Origin: Chrysoporthe austroafricana
Lineage: Eukaryota; Ascomycota; Sordariomycetes; Diaporthales; Cryphonectriaceae
Reading direction: 5' to 3'
Assembly (NCBI GenBank): GCA_001051155.2
Contig: JYIP02000012.1
Location: 451,001 to 515,000, forward strand
Length of the DNA stretch: 64,000 bases
A program made the position numbers and the translations under genes. A model generated the notes under the pieces. That model did no database searches. It saw nothing but the letters and a program-made list of their open reading frames with translations, and had not been told where the DNA came from. Shown here in pieces: positions 57,134 through 64,000 of the stretch. Each line of letters begins with the position of its first letter. The stretch's first letter is position 1.

Positions 57134-59425
57134 ATGAAGCAGCTGCGCGCCGTCTCCCGCCTCGTCGGCGCCGCCGGCCTGGCAGCAGCCGCGCTGGCTG
57201 TCGATGCCCAACCACCTCGTGAGCGGCTCCCTCCCCCTCCTTAGCTACGCCTGCACCGAGAGACCCCGGCGGGCTGAACCATCTGCGCAGTTGTGCCGCT
57301 GGCCTTCGAGCCTCTTGACCTAGGCAGCATCCGGCCGCAGGGATGGCTCGCCGACCAGCTCGTGCTGTCGGCGAACGGGCTCGGGGGCCACCTCATGGAC
57401 TTCTGGACGTACGTGCATGACTCCGCATGGATAGGTGGCGACAGCGAGTACAGCATCCTCCACGAGGCCTTCCCCTACTGGCTGAACGGCATCGTGCCCC
57501 TCGCGTACGGCGTCGGCGACCCGCGCCTGATCGCACAGGTTCGCAACACGACCGACTACGTCCTCGACCGCCAGCAGGCGGACGGCTGGCTGGGGTACGA
57601 GACGGGGACCAACCGGAACCTGTGGCCGCGGAACCTCCTCCTCCTCGCCCTGATGCAGCTCGCCCAGGCCGACCCGGACTACACGGACCGCGTGGTGGAC
57701 GCGATGCACCGGTTCGCCGTCCTCACCCACTCGATGCTGGCCGACAACTACACCGGCTTCCTCTACCACGACGGCGACGAGTACCCGGAGTCGGCGACGG
57801 AGTGGGGGCTGTCCCGCGCGCAGGACCTGATGCTGCCGCTGCAGTGGCTGCTGGACTACTACCCAAGGAACAACACCCAGGTTCTGCTGGAGAACATGCA
57901 ATTCCTCTACGACGCAGGGGTGAACTGGGACTACTGGTACCAGGCCGACGTCTTTCCCCGTGGCGAGCTGGATATGCTCAACCAGACGTTCTACAACGCG
58001 CAGCCCTGGGAGTACTTCCACGGGGTCAACATGGGAGAGGGTCTCAAGTCCTGCGCCGTGTACCGGAGGTTTCTGCACAACGACTCCCTCGTGGGGCTCA
58101 ACTTCCAGGGGGTCAACTGGACGTTCACGTACCACGGGTCGGCGAGCGGGACCATCCTCGCCGACGAGACCATGGACGGGATCCAGCCATACATGGGGTG
58201 AGTAACAGCACAGTATTTGTTTGTATGTGGGCGGTGCAGGCGCCGGGCGCGCTGCTACCGCGCGCCCGGCGTGTCCTGGTGCTTGCGGCCGGCTGATGCC
58301 TGACCGGGCCCCCCTTTCTGCTACAGGTCGGAGACGTGTACGGCGGTCGAGACCATGTACTCCCTGAGCTACCTGTATCAGGCCCTCGGCGACAGCTACT
58401 ACGCGGACAGGGCGGAGCTGGCGGCATTCAACGCGCTGCCGGGGGCGCTCACGCCGGACTGGTGGGCACGGCAGTACGTGGCGCAGCCGAACGAGCCGTG
58501 GTCGAGGAACCTGAGCGAGACGCCGTTCTCGGATGTCAACACCGTGGGCCAGATGTACACGCTCGAGGGCAACTACCCGTGCTGCACGGTCAACCACCCC
58601 CAGGGCTATCCCAAGTTCCTGTCGGCGGCGTACGTGCGCGTCGGGACGGGCGGGCTGGCCCACGTGCTCCTGGCCCCGTCGAACGCGAGCGTGACGCTGT
58701 CGAGCGGCGGCGCCAACGTGACCGTCGCGGCGGACACCAATTACCCGTTCGACCTGGCGACCGTCTACACGATCAGCACCGACGCGCCGTTCGACTTCTA
58801 CGTCCGGGTGCCGGGCTGGGCGGAGCAGGCGCAGAGCTTCACGATGGTGCACGGGTCTGGGGCGGCGGCGGTGGCGGTCAGCCCCGACGCGACGAGCGGC
58901 CTCCACCTGGCGGCGAGCATCCCGGCGGGCACCAGCGTGGTCTCGTACAACCTGTCGGCCTCGGTGCGGGTGGAGCAGCGGGCCAACAGCTCGGTGGCGC
59001 TGCACTACGGGCCGCTGCTGTACGGGCTGGTCATCTCCAGCCAGAACTCGTCGACGGTGCCCTACGACTACACGACCAACGCGCCGATGCCGGCGGGGTA
59101 CGCGCCGCCCGAGGCGAGGGACTGGACGATGGTGAACACGTCGGCGTGGAACTACGCGATCGACCCGTCGACGGTGGTGTACCACGGCGCAGGCGGCCAG
59201 GGGCTGGCGAACCCGATCTGGTCCCCGGGCGCGCCGCCCAACTACATGACGGCGCAGGGGTGCCTGATCGACTGGCCGCTCTACCTGGGCAGCGTGCCGG
59301 GCCTGGTCCCTCTCCCCGAGGACAGGCAATGCGTGGGCGACGTGGTCGAGGTCGAGCTGAGGCCGTACGGGAGCACCAAGCTGCACATGGCCGACCTGCC
59401 GACGATAGACCTGTCGGGGCAGTAA
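57134..59425 (+). CDS. Secreted GH127-family (DUF1680) glycosidase, putative beta-L-arabinofuranosidase
   Basis: Extracellular glycoside hydrolase of 696 residues in exons 57134-57218, 57291-58197 and 58327-59425. Exon 1 encodes a signal peptide (MKQLRAVSRLVGAAGLAAAA, then LAVDAQPP). The mature part begins PLAFEPLDLGSIRPQGWLADQL, followed by an alpha/alpha-barrel-type core with QADGWLGYETGTNRNLWPRN and RAQDLMLPLQWLLDYYP. The zinc/nucleophile pattern known for the GH127 arabinofuranosidase HypBA1 appears as an ExC in SETCTAVE (made by joining exons 2 and 3) and the CC pair in YPCCTVNHPQGYP. Many NxS/T sites suggest glycosylation. DUF1680 also contains other specificities, so the exact substrate is uncertain. 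Confidence 0.9.
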
Positions 59426-60372
59426 GAGCTGGGCACGTGAGAAATCGGACGAGGAGGGACGGATGGACCTGATAGCATGTAGATTGCAGATTGTAGGTTG
59501 CACATAATATCACCCGGCCTCGCCTCTTCCCGAAGCGAGCGCGTGGTGTTTATGTACATGATGCTATACTGAATAAACTGAGTAAACTGGCAAGCCGTCA
59601 TGAGAGTATCAAGCAGCTGGTGACAGGTGCCGAGGCATGCTGGTGTGGTAGGCTGTCGGCACTAGCTGGGTGAGGAGACCCCTCTTTTCCCCCCACCCTA
59701 TTGGGCCTCTGCTATTTGAAGTGGATTTTTCCGCCTGGGGGGGTGAAACTAGGGGGGTCCCCCCAAGAGGAGACGCGTTAAGAGGTAGCGCGCACCAATC
59801 CTGACCGCGTCAAGATCAAGAGCGCCAGGGCCACGGTCATCTTCCTCCTCGGCGACACCCTCGACATCCTCCGAATCTCCTCCTGTACCTGATGTGCTGC
59901 GCATCCACGCGACAAACCCTGCCCTGCCGTACCCACTCCTGGCTGTGTTGTCACGATACAGCAAGCATGCAGTCGATATAGGAAGTCCTGCCCATACAAT
60001 TACCCCATCGATTTCCTCTCGGTCACGCGGCGCCACGACGCTCACGCCCACGCCCGCGCCCACGCCCACGACGGCGCCTGACCTGACCTGCCCTCGACGT
60101 CGACATCGACAGCGATCAACAATCTCAGCCCGGCGTATTTTCTCCTTCCACGACGCCCCGATTGAGACCCGATACGATTTCAACACGCGCGTCTATCGCC
60201 TCTGCACGTGCACACGCCTTCAGGCCCTTCGTATCTCGCCTGCGGCCGTCCACCCCCGTCAGCTGCTGGCTGTCCGACCGAGGCGGCATCCCTTCTATCT
60301 CGAAACACCACCTACGCACAACCACACGGAGCCGGTGGCAGTCGCTGCCTCTCCCAGCCCCTCCGCCGCGCC
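59426..60372. other. Upstream region of the MBF-type regulator
   Basis: This is the 3' flank of GH127 followed by the promoter and leader of the APSES gene, with an ACGCGT at 59773. The frame upstream of the chosen ATG is partly open, but its composition is low complexity, so I do not extend the protein. Confidence 0.5.
59773..59778. promoter_or_regulatory. Candidate MCB element (ACGCGT) upstream of MBF-type gene
   Basis: A perfect ACGCGT lies about 595 bp before the start of a gene whose product should bind this core. Autoregulation would be consistent, but the match is short and could be chance. Confidence 0.3.
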
Positions 60373-62703
60373 ATGGCTGCCACAAGCGCCTCCGGCTATG
60401 GCGTCTTCTCAGCCACCTACAACGGCGTCAGTCTGCGTCCTCCCTTGCCTGGCCCGGTCCACCCCGTCCCTCTCGCCCTTGCTAACCTCGATCCCCTCCC
60501 GTGTAGAACCCAGTATGGGAGTTCCAGTTTGCTGGTGCCGACCTAAAGCGGGAACATGTCATGCGGCGCCAGTCTGACAACTGGGTCAATGCGACCCATA
60601 TCCTCAAGGCCGCCGGCTTCGACAAGCCTGCCAGAACCCGCATCCTTGAGCGCGACGTGCAGAAGGGCAACCACGAGAAGGTCCAGGGTGGTTACGGAAA
60701 ATTCCAAGGTACAGCACGACAGTCCCAACCGCCCCTCCCCTGGTCCGCGGCGAAGGCGGCGCGAGTGTCTTTGCCTGCTCGCTGACCTGTCCACCTCCCG
60801 AACCTAGGAACCTACCTGCCGCTCCAGGATGCCCGTGAGCTTGCCCGCCAGCACAATGTCCTCGAGCGTCTGCGGCCCATCTTCGAATTTGTGCCCGGCC
60901 CCATCACCCCTCCGCCTGCCCCGCGGCACGCGAGCAAGCCGAAGCAGCCCAAGAAGGCCCCCGGCCTGCTCCAGGCCAGCCACGGCCTCAAGCGCAAACG
61001 TACGACGCACCGTCTTGGCCCGCCTTCCCGGTAACGCCTCCTACTAGTAAGCTGCTCTGCTGACCTTACTCACAGATGTACCCCGTGCCGATGATTTCGA
61101 CACGTCTTCCGTCGCCTACAGGGACGAGTCCCCAGACGACCAGACTGTCGAATCCGGCAGCTACATGGCCGAGGACGAGGCGGACAGGGGCATCCAGCTC
61201 AAGGTATGTCGTCCCCTTGCGGCGGACTGGACCTCGCCTTCCTCTTCAGGCGTGAGGCGGTAGTCTTTTATGCTGACCGAAAACCAGCATACGATGTACG
61301 GTGAGTCCCTACTGGACTACTATGCGCTCGACATGCGTGAGCCGACTGCGCCCCGTCCGGAGCCTCCCACCAATTTCAGGCCCGACTTTCCCATCGACAA
61401 ACACCAGAACACCGCCCTGCACTGGGCTTCGGCCATGGGCGATATCGACGGCGTCAGACACATGAAGCGCTTCGGCCCTGCCCTTTCCGCTCGGAACATG
61501 CGCGGCGAGACTCCTCTGATGCACGCCGTCAACTTCACCAACGCCTCCGACAAGCAGACCTTTCCCGCCATCATGGACGAGCTCCTGGAGACCATCGACA
61601 CCCGTGACCTCTCCGGCCGCACTGTCCTGCACCATGCCGTGTCCCATGCCGTGTCCGTCAAGCACAGGAGGCCCGCTCGGTACTACGTCGAGTGCCTCCT
61701 GGCGAGGCTGCAGAGCTCTCACGACGCCGCTTTCGTCGAGCAGTTTGTCAATGCGCAGGACCAGAAGGGAGACACGGCCATCCATCTTGCCGCTGACAAC
61801 AAGAACACCAAGATTATCCGCTCGCTGCTGGGTCGCGGTGCTTCCACGTCCATCCCTAACCAGAAGGGCGTGCACGCCGAGGAGATGATCAGAGAGCTCA
61901 ACGAGGGCATCAGGTCCCGCTCCGCCGTCCCCCCTCCCTCGTCCTCCCCCTTCGCGCCGCCGCCGGCTCGGAGGCCGAGCGTGAGCGACGCCTTGCACGA
62001 CTTTTGGAAACATACCGAATTCCACTCGGAAGCGGCCAAGGCTGTGCAGAACCGCATCGCGCCCAGCATACTACAGAAGAGCAAGTATCTCGCGGAGTGC
62101 TTCGAGGAGGAGTGGAAGGAGAAGGACGAGGCCGAGCAGGAGGCCCGCCGGCTGCTGGCCAACACGCAGGACGAGCTTGCGGCCCAGCAGGACGAGCTGC
62201 GACGGCACGAGGCGCTGCTCGAGGCGGACGACGTTGCGGCCAAGACCGAGGCCGAGGCAGCACAGCTGCAGACCCAAGTCTTGTCCCTCCTGCGGTACCA
62301 GAACCGGATCGCCATCCAGGGCAAGATCCACACCGAGCTCAGCATGCAGGTGAACGGCAACGGCCAGGATTCCAGCGGCCAGGCCGCCGGGGGTGAGGAC
62401 CAGGAGGGGCGTCTGCACCTGGCACAGCAGCTCCGTGATTATGTGCGAGAGCTGCGGAAGGTGGAAGGCGACCTGGTCGCGGCGACCGGCCTCCAGGGCG
62501 TCGGGGAGGCCATCGAGAACTACAGATACCTGCTCCATCTCTGTCTCGGGCCGCAGGCGCCTGGGCTCGACGACAACTTGGACAGCATGATTCGGGAGTT
62601 CGAGGAGGAGGCCGACTACACCAACGGCGCCCGCGCGATTCGCGGCTATGCGTTGGCAAACGGGGGGGATGCTGAGCCCATGGATCTTTCCGATGTGGAG
62701 TGA
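60373..62703 (+). CDS. APSES/ankyrin transcription factor, MBF complex DNA-binding subunit (Mbp1/Res-like)
   Basis: Cell-cycle regulator that should bind MCB elements and control G1/S genes. Exons are 60373-60426, 60507-60708, 60808-60999, 61076-61203 and 61288-62703, giving 663 residues. The APSES (KilA-N-type) domain spans about residues 10-110: [68 protein letters not shown]. It is split by introns after YNG and KFQ. A basic linker follows ([12 protein letters not shown]). Ankyrin repeats start near residue 220: [31 protein letters not shown] and [18 protein letters not shown]. The C-terminal part is a Glu/Gln-rich coiled coil ([19 protein letters not shown]), probably for pairing with the Swi6-like partner. 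Assignment to the Mbp1/Res group rather than the StuA group rests on the ankyrin repeats. Confidence 0.95.
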
Positions 62704-64000
62704 ACGAGCGCGCGAGTCGAGTCTTGCGTCTGCGCCTCGGGTGAGGGCGTGTGACGGTACAGCAGACCGGGGTCTGTATCTTTCTGTTCGTTGGGGAGTC
62801 GGGGTGGCCGGCACTGGCTTGTCATGGCGTTCTACGGCCTAGTCTGGTGAGATACCAATTTCATGGCGCTAAGGGTGTTTCGAGGAGGGCCTTATTTTCA
62901 TGTTGTACGATCATACTGCGAATGACCGACTTTGTTGACGTCCATCCTCAACGCGGTATACACGTTCCCAGTCACGTAGTGCCGACGATATGTTTGTATC
63001 TGGTGCATTTCTATCGCCCTTGTAGATACCCAGAGGATGTAGGCACCGCTCTCTGTCCTGACCTGACGGCCTCGGGCAACAATTACCAGCAGGGCCTTTC
63101 TAGGACATGTTCGTATCGCAGCAGCTGTACCCTGGCAGATGAAACGTAACCACTCGTATAACACCTTGAGAGGCTGGTAGTGATCGTTGCCATCCTAGCC
63201 AACGCGACATTGACCGAGTCCTAGGAGGTCGTCCAGGAAATCGCAGCACAGGTGGTACGTCGGCCACTCGTCCAGCAGCTAACGCAAGTGGTCCGATCCT
63301 GTGTACGGGTTTGGGTATCACTACCAGGCTAGTTGGTGGGCAGAGCACCTGCGCTGTCTGTCTACATCGATAGCTATTCTACACGCACACCCTGATCGAT
63401 CAGATACTGCCCCCAAATCGTACACGGCTTACAGAAGGACTATGTCTCAGCGCCCTAGGCGCTGTGTGGCTACGTGCTCTAGCGAGCTTCTGGTACATGA
63501 AGAGGGCTTCACATCAAGTTCAGAAAATGAACAAACTTCAGGAAGGATCACAATGCGGTGCACTACGCTACTCAACACGCGCACCACACTTGTCGGCCAG
63601 ACTGGTTGCACGGTTGCGCCTGCGGCGCGCTGCCGTCCTGGAACATGCTGTTTCATTATGCGAAGCTACTTAGATGCTACCACATCTGTCTCGAGGAAAG
63701 TCAGCGGGAAAGGGCCTTTCCGCTCGTGGCGGTCTGAGGTAGAAGACCACGTATCAGCCCACGCTGGAGCCACGATCTACGATGCTTTCCGCTGGCTAGC
63801 GATGGCATCGTCCACCTAGACCTTCCGACGAACGCGTGATCCGCCGGGCGGCCTCGGAAGGCCGCAGAAGAGGTCGCTCCCGGTGGCTGGGCGGGGGGGG
63901 GGGGGCGGGGGGGGGCATTGGCCGGGAGGGGCGGGGCGGGGGGCCCCCAAACTGGCCGGGAGGGAGGGGGCAGGGTTCCTGNAGACCAATGCCCTCCCCC
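62704..64000. other. 3' flank and low-complexity end of window
   Basis: No gene is recognised downstream of the APSES gene. From about 63885 the sequence becomes very G-rich with long G runs, two copies of TGGCCGGGAGG and an N at 63982, which looks like poor-quality or contig-end sequence. Confidence 0.55.

Noticed and set aside
57320..59503. 727-codon open frame on the minus strand
   Set aside because: It is antisense to the well-supported GH127 gene and is rich in Arg, His and Val as expected of a GC-driven shadow frame. It shows no domain.
63301..63819. 172-codon plus-strand open frame near the end of the window
   Set aside because: It has random composition and no domain, and lies downstream of the APSES gene in low-information sequence.

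Overview
The window comes from a filamentous ascomycete (Pezizomycotina, most likely Sordariomycetes). Genes are GC-rich and carry several short introns of about 50-140 nt, with GTRNGT-like donors, CTRAC branch points and YAG acceptors. The gene families are fungal: HIS7, ODC antizyme, HET domain, ATG7, an AA9 LPMO, Zn2Cys6 and APSES regulators, and a UbiA-type membrane enzyme. Class-level placement is inference. Exon models were built by hand from splice signals, reading-frame continuity and family resemblance. Every model closes in frame except where a frameshift is reported.

Layout. 1-3 kb: the 3' part of HIS7, convergent with an ornithine decarboxylase antizyme gene that needs a +1 ribosomal frameshift at a TCC-TGA site. 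5-10 kb: a DHA-type MFS exporter, a small VOC/glyoxalase-fold protein and an SDR whose nucleotide-binding motif is broken by a one-base frameshift. 11-24 kb: a HET-domain protein with a GC-AG intron, a membrane J-domain protein, an SV2/SVOP-like transporter with a 13-nt micro-exon, ATG7, and a dCMP deaminase with an N-terminal P-loop domain. 24-29 kb: a 62-residue single-span membrane protein, a long gene-poor spacer and a secreted AA9 LPMO.

30-41.4 kb is the most interesting block: a cytochrome P450 and a type I Baeyer-Villiger monooxygenase sharing a 337-bp divergent promoter, an extremely AT-rich island, a UbiA-superfamily membrane prenyltransferase/terpene cyclase, a rhodopsin-like seven-helix protein and a membrane-anchored alpha/beta hydrolase. 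No PKS, NRPS or classical terpene synthase is visible. This looks like a small, possibly undescribed terpenoid or prenylated-metabolite cluster. Its product cannot be read from the sequence.

43-64 kb: a PD-(D/E)XK-like fungal protein with a 3' frameshift, a degenerate tRNA-Leu-like relic, a divergent pair (sugar-porter MFS and mitochondrial-looking amidohydrolase), an intron-containing tRNA-Val(AAC), a six-exon NirA/NIT4-like Zn2Cys6 regulator, a secreted GH127 enzyme and an MBF-type APSES/ankyrin cell-cycle regulator. The window ends in low-complexity G-rich sequence. Single Ns at 19736, 35326 and 55978 sit beside long homopolymers or duplicated sequence, and a fourth is at 63982, so homopolymer lengths and isolated frameshifts should be treated cautiously.
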